This document shows positions 32,449-40,695 of a stretch of DNA of 64,000 nt, in pieces. Source of the stretch: UBA11090 sp035560555 (GTDB lineage Bacteria; Spirochaetota; Spirochaetia; Treponematales; Rectinemataceae); assembly GCA_035560555.1 (NCBI GenBank), contig DATMZF010000017.1:1-64000 (forward strand), written 5' to 3'. The first letter of the stretch is position 1. Each line of letters starts with the position of its first letter. The notes below the pieces were generated by a model that saw only the letters and a program-made list of their open reading frames with translations, was not told the origin of the DNA and did no database searches. Made by a program: the position numbers and the translations under genes.

Positions 32449-33045
32449 ATGATTAAAAAACATTCTCTCATCATCCTAGCCGCGCTCGCCACCTGCCTTT
32501 TCCTTTCCTGCGCCTCCAACGCCACCGCCTCGAACGAAGAAGCCACCGCGGTAATAGCCATGGCCGGCGGGCAGCTCGGACCGAGCGTCAACGAGCGAGC
32601 GATCAGCATTAAGACGCTGGGGGATAGCGGAGCGAGGGCCGCGCTGTATTCCTCCAGCATCGATGGGCCGAAGGGCGGGAGCGCCATCTTCTCCTATACG
32701 CTCGGAGCACTATCGCCTTTGACCTGCTCCGGATCGATAACCTACAACGACTTCGCCATCGAATACGAAGGCTCTATCTATATCTTAAACGGAAATTACA
32801 ATCTCGACATGACCTACGCGGTTTCGGGCTCCTCGGTCAGCCTTACGCACTCCTCATCCGGAAACATCACCATCATCAAGGACGGCGGTCCGGCTAAGGA
32901 CTTCACGATCGATACGACCTCGACATCGACGGCTTCATACGTTACAGCGGATGGCGCGACCACGATAGCGCTGCACACCGTCGTGACAGGCACCGTGAAT
33001 GGCGAGTCGGTCAACTTCACGGAGGACATTGTATACAGCGTGTAA
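32449..33045 (+). CDS. Small lipoprotein of unknown function
   Basis: 198 residues. Signal sequence with a lipobox FLSC (Cys21), then a Ser/Thr/Gly-rich beta-type domain with alternating hydrophobic strands (FAIEYEGSIYILNGNYNLDMTYAVSG in part). AAAGGAG lies before the ATG and a strong terminator follows. I do not recognise a family. It resembles small repeat-free treponemal surface or periplasmic lipoproteins. The short gap from ugpE (51 bases) allows cotranscription, but it may be independent. Confidence 0.7.
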   Translation: MIKKHSLIILAALATCLFLSCASNATASNEEATAVIAMAGGQLGPSVNERAISIKTLGDSGARAALYSSSIDGPKGGSAIFSYTLGALSPLTCSGSITYNDFAIEYEGSIYILNGNYNLDMTYAVSGSSVSLTHSSSGNITIIKDGGPAKDFTIDTTSTSTASYVTADGATTIALHTVVTGTVNGESVNFTEDIVYSV

Positions 33046-33092
33046 GCCGGTCGCGTCAGCATCGCCATGGCTTGTAGTACGCCCATGCGATG

Positions 33093-33133
33093 AAAAAGAG
33101 GCCAGCCGTCGAACGATGGTTGGCCTCTTTTTT
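33093..33133. terminator. Bidirectional intrinsic terminator
   Basis: AAAAAGAGGCCA (33093-33104) pairs with TGGCCTCTTTTTT (from 33120), with A- and T-runs on opposite sides. It serves the lipoprotein gene (plus) and the uxaC operon (minus). Confidence 0.88.
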
Positions 33134-33176
33134 CTACCCTATCGAAGGTAGGTCACTCACGTTGGCGCGGGCGCGT

Positions 33177-34664
33177 CTATATTATCTTGGCTGCCCAGGC
33201 CGGCACGTCGATGCCGAAATAATCGCGCGCGTTGAACCAGCTCACGTTGCGCACGAGTTCCCTGGCGTAGCGGTCGTCAATGGGAAGCTCGCCGGATTCG
33301 ACCCAGCGTCCCGCGACCTTGCAGAGAATGCGGCGGAAATACTCATGCCTCGGGTAGGAGAGGAAGGATCTCGAGTCGGTAAGCATGCCCACCCATCGCC
33401 CTATGACGCCGACCGAGGCCGACTGGATGAGGTGGCGTTCCATGCCTTCCAGATGGTCATTGAACCACCACGCGGCCCCGTACTGCATCTTTCCGGCGAC
33501 GGCGCCGCCGGGCGCCGATCCGGCGTAGGTTCCCGCGTAGCACTGCGCCAGGACGGCGAGGCTCGCGTTCTTCGTGTCGTCGAGCGAATAGAGAATGGTC
33601 TTGGGAAGGCTCCCCTCCGCGTCCAGGCGATCGAGGAAGGATGCCAGCGGCGCGATGATCGCGGCGTCGGAGATAGCGTCGCCGCCGCCGTCGGGGCCGT
33701 AGGAGGAGAAAAGCCTCGCGTTGACGTTTCGGAGGGCCGCGATATGGAGCTGCATCGTCCAGCCCGCGCGGGCGTTGAGGCGCGCCACATGGAGAAGCAC
33801 CGCGGTGCCGAGCCTCTCGCGGGCGAGAGCGTCCACGTTCTTTCCCGCGAGAAGCGAAGCGACAATAGCGTCGAGTTCGCCTTCCGAAGCCGGGGCGAAG
33901 GGCGGAACGAGGATGGCATGGTCGGAGAGTCTGCACCCGCGATCGTGGAAGAAGGCATGGCGCTTGGCCAACGCGTCGGCCAAATCCGAGAAACCGCGGA
34001 TTTCGATTCCCGCAGCGGCGCCGAGGGCCACGGCATAGGTCTTCCACGCGGCGGCGTCCTGGGCGTTCATCGCCTTGTCGGGGCGGAAGGCTGGAAGAAT
34101 TCGGGCGATCTTCTTTCCCGAGGCCGCGGCGGCCGTCCCGAATTCGGGGTCTGCGGCCACGGCCTCGTGCCAGCGAAGATCGTCGGCCGGATCATCCGTC
34201 GTGCAGACGATGGCCACGCTATAATGCTTTAACATGCTTTTCGGCGAATCGCCGCGCTCTTTGATGATCGCGTTGGCTCGTTCCCGTATGGCGAGGGCGC
34301 TTTTCACCGTCAGCACATCGCTGATGCCGTAAGTCCTCTGGAGTTCGAGGTGGGACCAGTGGAGAAGCGGATTGCCCGGCGATTGTTCGAGCGCGGCGGC
34401 GAAAGCGATGAATTTGTCCGCCCAGGAGGCGCCGCCAGAGCAGAGCGATTCGTCGGCTCCGTTCGAGCGCATGATGCGCCATTTATAGTGATCGCCCTTG
34501 AGCCAGAGCTCGGCTATGTCGCTGAAGGGTCTATCCTCAGCGATTTCCCTGGGCGAAAGGTGGCAGTGATAGTCGAATATGGGCAGACCGGCCGCGTCCT
34601 CGTGGTAGAGCCTGCGCGCCGTATCCGTGTCCAGGAGAAAATCCTCGTCCATGAATGCTTTCAT
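33177..34664 (-). CDS. uxaC: Glucuronate (uronate) isomerase
   Basis: Interconverts glucuronate/fructuronate and galacturonate/tagaturonate; cytosolic, amidohydrolase superfamily. The N-terminal DEDFLLDTDTARRLYHEDAA (in part) and FDYHCHLSPREIAED are diagnostic of UxaC; HxH is the metal motif. Later RWVGMLTDSRSFLSYPRHEYFRR (in part) is the conserved C-terminal block. 495 residues is slightly longer than usual. AAGGAAA lies before the ATG, directly after a 26-bp perfect inverted repeat. It is the third gene of a uronate unit with the SDR and uxaE genes. Confidence 0.95.
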   Translation of the reverse strand: MKAFMDEDFLLDTDTARRLYHEDAAGLPIFDYHCHLSPREIAEDRPFSDIAELWLKGDHYKWRIMRSNGADESLCSGGASWADKFIAFAAALEQSPGNPLLHWSHLELQRTYGISDVLTVKSALAIRERANAIIKERGDSPKSMLKHYSVAIVCTTDDPADDLRWHEAVAADPEFGTAAAASGKKIARILPAFRPDKAMNAQDAAAWKTYAVALGAAAGIEIRGFSDLADALAKRHAFFHDRGCRLSDHAILVPPFAPASEGELDAIVASLLAGKNVDALARERLGTAVLLHVARLNARAGWTMQLHIAALRNVNARLFSSYGPDGGGDAISDAAIIAPLASFLDRLDAEGSLPKTILYSLDDTKNASLAVLAQCYAGTYAGSAPGGAVAGKMQYGAAWWFNDHLEGMERHLIQSASVGVIGRWVGMLTDSRSFLSYPRHEYFRRILCKVAGRWVESGELPIDDRYARELVRNVSWFNARDYFGIDVPAWAAKII

Positions 34665-34681
34665 AGTGTTTCCTTATGGGA

Positions 34682-34736
34682 GAGGCTCTGGAGTGGCGGC
34701 CGCGGCGTCCCGCCGCGGCCGCCACTCCAGAGCCTC
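34682..34736. repeat. Perfect 26-bp inverted repeat (3-base loop) upstream of uxaC
   Basis: Arm 34682-34707 is the exact reverse complement of 34711-34736, with loop TCC. It fills most of the gap between the SDR stop (34746) and the uxaC ribosome-binding site. There is no U-tract. The outer part of the arm shares GGCTCTGGAGT with the 46-bp dispersed repeat. Confidence 0.95.
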
Positions 34737-34745
34737 CTTACAGAC

Positions 34746-35582
34746 TCAGATATTGTCGGTGAGGTACCCGCCGTCGACGGGAATGCTCACGCCGGTGACA
34801 AAACCGGATGCCGCGCCGCTCGCCAGGAATAATGCCGCCCCCCACAGTTCCTCGAATTTACCGAAGCGCCCGAATGGCGTTCGCGACACGATCGAGGTTC
34901 CGCGAGCCGTCAGGCCGCCATTCGGGTCGAGGAGAAGGGCGCGGTTCTGATTGCCCACGAAGAATCCCGGGGCTATGGCGTTCACCCTGATGCCATGAGG
35001 CGCGAGCTCCTTGGCGAGCGCCTCGTTCAGGTTGAGGACGCCTGCCTTGGCCGCGTCGTAAGCCCATATCCCGGAAAGCGCCTTGTAGCTCGTCATCGAG
35101 GTCATGTTGATGACGCAGCCCTTGATGCCCTTGCCGATCCAGTGACGCGCGAATACCCTGGTGGGCGTCACGAGGCCCGCCATCAAGTTGAGCGCGAGAA
35201 TATCCTTGAAAAGGTCCTCGTCCACATCGACAAAGGGCGCCTTCCCCCTGTTACCTCCGACGCCGTTGATCAGAATATCGGGCGCGGCGCCCGCCATTTT
35301 TTCGGATTCGGCCAGGGCGGCTTCGCAGGCTTCCTTCGAGCCGGTATCCGCCGTTACGGCGAAGACGCGGCCGCAAGAGGCCTTGTCGCCGCCCTCGGCG
35401 GCCGCTTCGGCGACGATGCGAGCCGCTTCGGCCATTGGGTGGTTCGTGCCGCGGCCCCAAAGCACGACGGTGGCGCCGGCTTTGGCGAATCCCACGGCCA
35501 GGTTGCCCGGAATTCCGCCGCCGCCTCCGGTGATGACGACGACCTTTCCCTCGAGCGAAAACATCGATTCAATGAATGACAT
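34746..35582 (-). CDS. SDR oxidoreductase, probable D-mannonate oxidoreductase (fructuronate reductase)
   Basis: Short-chain dehydrogenase with the cofactor motif GGGGGIPG (TGxxxGxG type), NGVGG in place of NNAG, catalytic S in MTSMTSYKAL and YDAAK (YxxxK). Length (278) and sequence fit the SDR-type UxuB found beside uronate isomerases in Gram-positives and Thermotoga-like gut bacteria, converting fructuronate to mannonate with NADH. The assignment rests mainly on the neighbours uxaC and uxaE. GAGAGGAG precedes the ATG. Confidence 0.85.
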   Translation of the reverse strand: MSFIESMFSLEGKVVVITGGGGGIPGNLAVGFAKAGATVVLWGRGTNHPMAEAARIVAEAAAEGGDKASCGRVFAVTADTGSKEACEAALAESEKMAGAAPDILINGVGGNRGKAPFVDVDEDLFKDILALNLMAGLVTPTRVFARHWIGKGIKGCVINMTSMTSYKALSGIWAYDAAKAGVLNLNEALAKELAPHGIRVNAIAPGFFVGNQNRALLLDPNGGLTARGTSIVSRTPFGRFGKFEELWGAALFLASGAASGFVTGVSIPVDGGYLTDNI

Positions 35583-35732
35583 GACAGACTCCTCTCAATT
35601 GCCCGGAATCACTAGGGTTCGACTGAAGCCTCGCTGTTCCGGGATGCTGGCGGCGAGCATGAGCGCTACGGGCATGAAGACTATATCGAGCATGCCGGAG
35701 TCGCGCGGCAACTTCTCGCCAAATTGATCGAT

Positions 35733-35761
35733 AGTATGATGTCAAAATGGCGAGGTGACAA
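35733..35761 (-). promoter_or_regulatory. Candidate promoter of the SDR-uxaC unit
   Basis: On the minus strand TTGTCA (35756-35761), a 17-base spacer and CATACT (35733-35738), inside the 248-base gap between uxaE and the SDR gene. Nothing else recognisable lies in that gap. Confidence 0.4.
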
Positions 35762-35830
35762 GCCAAAATTCGCTAGGAGACAGTCGAGGCTTTCTCTACG
35801 GAAACGACTGCCCCCAGCGGTCAATTCTGA

Positions 35831-37066
35831 TTATCCAAGAAAGAGCGGAGTCAGATGGCGCTCGAAGAGGTTGGCGCTCACATTGCGGCTGATGTGCGAT
35901 TTATGGGTTTCCAGGGCCTTTAGGTACTCGTCTCCCATTTCGGCAGCGACCTTGAAGCCGACATGGATGAGCTGTCTGAGATCGCGGTTGTACCGGGGGT
36001 TTTTCCTGTCGTGCCTTAATGCTGAAACGTAGGCGGCTGAATCCCAGTTGTACACTTCGGCGGGCGAAGGCAGCCTGGATTTCGAAATGTCGATGACAGT
36101 CGCGTAGGGCTTGGACAACTCCTCGAAGCGGCCATAGGCCTGGTCGTAGATCTTCTTGGCGAGTTCGAGCCCGCTGCCGCCTGCCTCGGCCAGGCCGATC
36201 ACTTCCTCGAGCCATGTGGTGCCGGCGGTCTTCAGATGGAGACCGCAGCCGAGCCGTTTGATGATCTTCCCGATTCCGGGATAGAGGCTGAATTTGTCGC
36301 TTCCCGTATGAATGGAAAGCTTGAGGCTGGCCGGGAGGGAGAAAGCGCCGATCGCCCACATGGCGACCTTGGCGTCTTCCTCGAACTCCGCGAGAAAAGC
36401 CGCGGGATCGCCGACATAGTCGACGCCCTTGTTGAAGCGCCCCGAGAATTTGGGGGCTATGGTCTGGACGGGGACGCCGACTTCGGCGAGTCCGGCGAGA
36501 ATGACGATCATCTCGGCCGGAGACTGGGGTTCGTCCGTCTCGTCCATGGAAACTTCTATATGAAAATTCCCGTCGGGCTTGCATTCCAGAATTCTCGCGT
36601 AGACCTTGGCCGCTTCATCGATGGCATAGAGATATTTTCGGGCGCTCTTTTCCATGATTTCCGCCGAGACGGCCACGGGCGCGCTTTTGTCGCCGACGAG
36701 GCTCTTGTGGCTGGCGAGGAAGGTCTGGATGCGCTCCTCGGAAGCGGGTTTGCCGATAAAATCGGCGACATCGATGGTGAAGAAATCGCAGTAGGCCATG
36801 AACTTATCGACATTCTGCAGGCCGATGTGGTCCGCGTCGACGCAGTACGAGCCGGCGAATCCGCTAGCCTTAATGGCCGCGTCGGCGGCCGCGCGCTGGT
36901 CTTTGGGTTCGGTGCCGATGATGACGTGTTCGCGGTTGCTTTTGTTCCAGACGATGGATGCGTTCACTCCCTTCTCGGCCAGAAGCTGGAACGCGTGGAT
37001 CTGCGCCTCACCCTGCCTGCCGAATCTATCGCCTGTCCCGATCGAGTATTTGCTTAAAACTTTCAT
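35831..37066 (-). CDS. uxaE: Tagaturonate/fructuronate epimerase (UxaE family)
   Basis: 411 residues of the UxaE family, first described from Thermotoga, which epimerises tagaturonate to fructuronate and so joins the galacturonate branch to mannonate. Recognisable blocks are YSIGTGDRFGRQGEAQI at the N-terminus, VDADHIGLQNVDKF, VSMDETDEPQSP, FSGRFNKGVDYVGD and SIHTGSDKFSLYPGIGK. The ATG at 37066 has GGAGAG six bases upstream; the open frame extends 18 codons further but lacks a site. It is divergent from the LarA-like gene. Confidence 0.9.
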   Translation of the reverse strand: MKVLSKYSIGTGDRFGRQGEAQIHAFQLLAEKGVNASIVWNKSNREHVIIGTEPKDQRAAADAAIKASGFAGSYCVDADHIGLQNVDKFMAYCDFFTIDVADFIGKPASEERIQTFLASHKSLVGDKSAPVAVSAEIMEKSARKYLYAIDEAAKVYARILECKPDGNFHIEVSMDETDEPQSPAEMIVILAGLAEVGVPVQTIAPKFSGRFNKGVDYVGDPAAFLAEFEEDAKVAMWAIGAFSLPASLKLSIHTGSDKFSLYPGIGKIIKRLGCGLHLKTAGTTWLEEVIGLAEAGGSGLELAKKIYDQAYGRFEELSKPYATVIDISKSRLPSPAEVYNWDSAAYVSALRHDRKNPRYNRDLRQLIHVGFKVAAEMGDEYLKALETHKSHISRNVSANLFERHLTPLFLG

Positions 37067-37091
37067 GTAAAACTCTCCTTTCAATCTATCT

Positions 37092-37120
37092 GCTATACCC
37101 CGGAAGCTTGTTCTGGTCAA
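37092..37120 (-). promoter_or_regulatory. Promoter of uxaE
   Basis: On the minus strand TTGACC (37115-37120), a 17-base spacer and TATAGC (37092-37097). Confidence 0.6.
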
Positions 37121-37168
37121 GGAGGAACCGAAACCGGGATCAATCTTGAATACGCTGCTCCTCCTTGT
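37118..37168. promoter_or_regulatory. 9-bp inverted repeat across the divergent uxaE/larA-like promoters
   Basis: CAAGGAGGA (37118-37126) and TCCTCCTTG (37160-37168), spaced by 33 bases. The left half touches the uxaE -35, and the right half lies in the spacer of the opposite promoter. It may be an operator for a looping or paired regulator. Confidence 0.45.
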
Positions 37169-37175
37169 TACACTT
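37147..37175 (+). promoter_or_regulatory. Promoter of the LarA-like gene
   Basis: TTGAAT (37147-37152), a 17-base spacer and TACACT (37170-37175). GAGGAG (37208-37213) is the ribosome-binding site. Confidence 0.6.
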
Positions 37176-37218
37176 CAATGCATACGACGAGTTGACGCAG
37201 CGGCGTCGAGGAGCACAT

Positions 37219-38499
37219 ATGATGTTTGTTTCCCGAGGCTCGGCCCGGGAAGAAATAACGCCGAAAGTTCTCGCGGAACTGGTCCTGCAGGCGCTCGATG
37301 GCGTCGCGGGTAAAAAGCGCGTGGTGGCCGTTCCGCCGGATATAACACGTTTCCATTCCCAGGCTGGCGCGATCACCGACCTAGTGTACGAAAATCTGGG
37401 CTCGAGACTCTCCGCCGTCCTTCCCGCGCTGGGAACGCACGCGCCCATGACGGCGTCCGAAATCGCCACCATGTATCCGCGGACGCCGTCCCGGCTTTTC
37501 AGGATCCACGATTGGCGAAAGGATCCGGTCGAGCTGGACCGCATTCCGGCGAGCTTCGTGAGGGAAGTCGGCGGCGGCGTCGTGGATTACGATTACCCCG
37601 TCCAGGCCAACAGGACTTTCGTCGACGGAAGCTACGACGCCATCATTTCGATCGGACAGGTGGTTCCCCATGAGGTCGTGGGCATGGCCAACCACGCCAA
37701 GAATATCTTCGTGGGAACGGGCGGCAAGGAAGCCATCGACAAGAGTCACTTCCTCGGAGCCGCCTATGGCATGGAGAAGATGATGGGCCGGACCGATACG
37801 CCGGTGCGCAGGGTGTTCAGCAAGGCGCTCGAACTCGCTTCGGGGAAACTCCCGGCCATTCTCTGGGTCCTCACCGTGATGGGCAGAAACGACGGGGGAG
37901 CCCTCGTCATGAAGGGTCTTTTCGCGGGCGATGATATGGAGTGCTTTGAAAAGGCGGCGGCTCTTTCGCGCGAAGTCAACATCGATCTTCTGGACGAGAG
38001 CATCGACAAGGCCATTGTCTGGCTCGATCCTTCCGAATTCAGGAGCACGTGGCTCGGCAATAAGGCCGTTTACCGGACGCGCATGGCGATGGCCGATAAT
38101 GGCGAACTCATAATCATGGCGCCCGGCCTCGCCCACTTCGGGGAAGATCCAGGCATCGACGCCCTCATAAGGAAGTACGGCTACCGGTCCTCGCCTGAAA
38201 TTCGAGACTTCGTGCGCGGGAACGAAGACCTCGCGTCCAGCCTATCGGCCGCCGCCCACCTGATACATGGGTCGAGCGAGGGGCGCTTCAAGGTCACCTA
38301 CGCGCCGGGACCGGGCGTCTCCAGATCGGAAATCGAAAGCGTGGGATATAATTACGCCCCGCTCGCCGAGATGCGGGAGAAATACGATGTCCGGAAAATG
38401 TCCTTGGGCTGGAACGCGCTTCCCGGAGGGGAACGGGTCTTCTTCGTGCCCAATCCGGCCCTCGGGCTCTGGTCGACAAAAGAACGCTTCGGGGAATAA
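37219..38499 (+). CDS. LarA-like (DUF2088) protein, possible sugar-acid epimerase
   Basis: 426 residues of the nickel-pincer lactate racemase superfamily. The N-terminal half has VPPDITRFHS and LGTHAPM. A His-rich active-site block follows: VVPHEVVGMANHAKNIFVGTGGKEAIDKSHF (in part), with candidate catalytic His and Lys residues as in LarA. Start at ATG 37219 or 37222; the GAGGAG fits both. Divergent placement opposite uxaE suggests that it acts on a uronate or aldonate (for example mannonate epimerisation) rather than lactate; this is inference. No LarB/C/E cofactor genes are nearby. Confidence 0.82.
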   Translation: MMFVSRGSAREEITPKVLAELVLQALDGVAGKKRVVAVPPDITRFHSQAGAITDLVYENLGSRLSAVLPALGTHAPMTASEIATMYPRTPSRLFRIHDWRKDPVELDRIPASFVREVGGGVVDYDYPVQANRTFVDGSYDAIISIGQVVPHEVVGMANHAKNIFVGTGGKEAIDKSHFLGAAYGMEKMMGRTDTPVRRVFSKALELASGKLPAILWVLTVMGRNDGGALVMKGLFAGDDMECFEKAAALSREVNIDLLDESIDKAIVWLDPSEFRSTWLGNKAVYRTRMAMADNGELIIMAPGLAHFGEDPGIDALIRKYGYRSSPEIRDFVRGNEDLASSLSAAAHLIHGSSEGRFKVTYAPGPGVSRSEIESVGYNYAPLAEMREKYDVRKMSLGWNALPGGERVFFVPNPALGLWSTKERFGE

Positions 38500-38513
38500 A
38501 AACGCGGCGCCGG

Positions 38514-38569
38514 GGGCGGGCGCGCGGTCCCGGCCACCGCTACGGCGCCGCGCGGGGACGCGCCCGCCC
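38514..38569. repeat. GC-rich hairpin between convergent genes
   Basis: GGGCGGGCGCG (38514-38524) pairs with CGCGCCCGCCC (38559-38569), with further pairing inside. It separates the LarA-like gene and the histidine kinase gene. There is no U-tract on either side. Confidence 0.6.
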
Positions 38570-38571
38570 TC

Positions 38572-39975
38572 TCAGCGCATCACGAAGAGCGCTTCGGTGC
38601 CAAGATGCCCGTCCCTGCGCTTCCCTATCGTCACCTTCCATCCATGAAGGTCGGCGGCCGCCTTGACGATGGTGAGGCCGAATCCGTGGCCGCCGTCCGA
38701 GCGGGAGGGCGAACCCCTGTAGAAGGCGTCGAAAACATAGGGCGCGTCCTCATCGGCGATGCCTTTTCCATCGTCGGCGACGGAAAAAGCGGCCTTGCCC
38801 TCCCACTGTATGAGCTTGAAGGTGATGTTCCCCTGGTTTTGCGAATATTTAAACGCGTTCGTCACCAGATTCTCCAGCGCCCGCTCGACGAGCAGCCTGT
38901 TCATGGCGATTGTGGGCGGATTGAAATTCGGCTCCGGCAGCGCCGTTTCGCCGTAGCCCCAGATCAGGTTCCTCTTCAGGAGCCGGGCATCGCTCGCGAA
39001 GCGCTGCCCAAGAGTTCGAAGAAGTTCGACGACATCCACCTCCTCGACGTTCAGGCTTCCCTCACCCCCGATCTTCAGGAAATCGATGATCTCGCCCGTA
39101 AGGTCTTCCAGCTGTTTCGCCTTGTTCTGGATGATCTGAAGATATTTACCCTGGGTTTCCTTATCGGCGGCGACGTTATCCGCCAGGGCGTCGGCGTAGC
39201 CCTGTATGAGGGCTATGGGCGTCTTCAGGTCGTGGCTTACCCCCATCAGCATTTTCGAGCGACGAACGAGCATATCCTTCAGGTTGAGACGCATGAGGTT
39301 GATGGACTTGGCGAGAAGGAGAATCTCATGATTGCCCGATCCCGCCACCTCGTGGTCCAGATCGCCGGTAGCCACGATGGCCGTGTCCTCTTCCAAGATT
39401 TTGATGGCCCTGCTGATCGAGCGAAGAATGATAAGCGATATGACGCCCGACACGATGAAGAGGATGAGGCCGAAACTGCTGATGAAGAGGACGGTTCTGT
39501 TGCGGATGTCCTGCTTGGTCCAGAAAGGCTGTATATCGTAGAGGACTATGGGGCTGTCTTCGCGTCTCGAATCGAGGGGGTTGAGCTTGAACTCGGGCCT
39601 AGGCCCCCCATCGCGGTTGTCGGGCTTGGATGAAGCTGTTCCGGTTGTTGAGGGGCGCGGGGGTGCGAGGTCGCTGAGCTTGATCGGATTGCCGGGGACG
39701 ATATGGGAGAACGTGGAGAGAATGACGGTGCCGTCGGCTTCCAACAACGCCACTTCCCGAAGCGGCATGCCGGCTTTCTCCGCTTCCGCGTCGATTGTTT
39801 CGACCGTCAGCTCCTCTCCCGCCCGCCACCTCGCCGACAAGGCTTCGATGAACTCCCTGGAAGGAATTCTCGGATCCTTGGGCGCTTGCTGGAAACCGAA
39901 GAAAATAACGCTGAAAACGACGGGCAGGATGGTGACGGCGGCCGTGAGGATGGCGAACTGGGTTTTCAACCTCAC
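38572..39975 (-). CDS. Sensor histidine kinase
   Basis: 467 residues: membrane helix (residues 7-27), a periplasmic domain of about 130 residues, a second helix (162-184), HAMP, dimerisation/phosphotransfer helix with SHDLKTP (His248), and a HATPase domain (ENLVTNAFKYSQNQG as N box, ADDGKGI, GHGFGLTIVKA). It partners the response regulator 9 bases upstream and is the last gene of the ABC/LolA operon. The periplasmic sensor region contains a Pro/Thr/Ser-rich segment (residues 104-128) and no recognisable ligand site. Confidence 0.93.
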   Translation of the reverse strand: MRLKTQFAILTAAVTILPVVFSVIFFGFQQAPKDPRIPSREFIEALSARWRAGEELTVETIDAEAEKAGMPLREVALLEADGTVILSTFSHIVPGNPIKLSDLAPPRPSTTGTASSKPDNRDGGPRPEFKLNPLDSRREDSPIVLYDIQPFWTKQDIRNRTVLFISSFGLILFIVSGVISLIILRSISRAIKILEEDTAIVATGDLDHEVAGSGNHEILLLAKSINLMRLNLKDMLVRRSKMLMGVSHDLKTPIALIQGYADALADNVAADKETQGKYLQIIQNKAKQLEDLTGEIIDFLKIGGEGSLNVEEVDVVELLRTLGQRFASDARLLKRNLIWGYGETALPEPNFNPPTIAMNRLLVERALENLVTNAFKYSQNQGNITFKLIQWEGKAAFSVADDGKGIADEDAPYVFDAFYRGSPSRSDGGHGFGLTIVKAAADLHGWKVTIGKRRDGHLGTEALFVMR

Positions 39976-39984
39976 TATATGCTC

Positions 39985-40686
39985 CTATGCGATGGTCTCC
40001 GGGTTGAATCGGTATCCGAGACCATATTGTGTCTGGATGTACCGAGGGGCAACCGGATCGTCTTCGATCTTCCGCCTCAGCCTCTGGATATAGACGCCGA
40101 CGGCGCTCACGTCGCCAAAGTTCTGCCCCCACACTTTATCGTAGAGTTCCTCGGGCGTGAAGGACTTCCCCTTCGCCTCGATGAGGGTCTGCAGGATGCC
40201 GAATTCCCTCGGGGAAAGGCTTATGGGAACGCCGGACTTCGTGAGGAAGAGCGCTTCCGAGTCCAGCTCGAAGGGGCCGAAGCGCCAGACGGCCCCCTCC
40301 CTGCCCAAAGCCGGAACCTGTGCCCTGCGGATATAGGCGCGCACCCTCGCCGCGAGAACGCGCGGAGGACAGGGTTTCGTGACGAAATCATCGGCGCCTA
40401 CGCCCAGACCGTGGATGACATCTTCCTCCGCCTCCCTCGCTGTCAATATCATGACGGGAGTCATCGAGGATTTTCTGAGTTTTTCGAGAAACTCAAAGCC
40501 ATCCATGCCCGGAAGATTGATGTCCAGGATGATGAGATTCCATTCGTTTTCCTTGGCCAGGGCCAGAGGAAGCCCCGCTTCCGCGTCTGGCGCTATCTTG
40601 CATTCGAAGCCCTCCCTGTTCAGGTAGAGCATGTAGAGCTCGGCCAGTTCCTTTGTGTCTTCGATGATCAGGATTTTTCCTCTCAT
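39985..40686 (-). CDS. OmpR-family response regulator
   Basis: Receiver domain with acidic pair E9/D10, phosphoacceptor Asp55 (LIILDINLPGMDG), T in MILTARE and Lys in VTKPCPP; C-terminal winged helix (ISLSPREFGILQTLIEAKGK in part, YIQRLRRKIEDDP, QTQYGLGYRF). 233 residues, standard length. It probably controls the operon in which it lies. An unusual feature is its position after the structural genes rather than before them. Confidence 0.95.
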   Translation of the reverse strand: MRGKILIIEDTKELAELYMLYLNREGFECKIAPDAEAGLPLALAKENEWNLIILDINLPGMDGFEFLEKLRKSSMTPVMILTAREAEEDVIHGLGVGADDFVTKPCPPRVLAARVRAYIRRAQVPALGREGAVWRFGPFELDSEALFLTKSGVPISLSPREFGILQTLIEAKGKSFTPEELYDKVWGQNFGDVSAVGVYIQRLRRKIEDDPVAPRYIQTQYGLGYRFNPETIA

Positions 40687-40695
40687 GCCTTCACC

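Noticed and set aside
33030..33037. TGTATACA at the end of the lipoprotein gene
   Set aside because: It lies in the last codons, just before a terminator, with no promoter after it.
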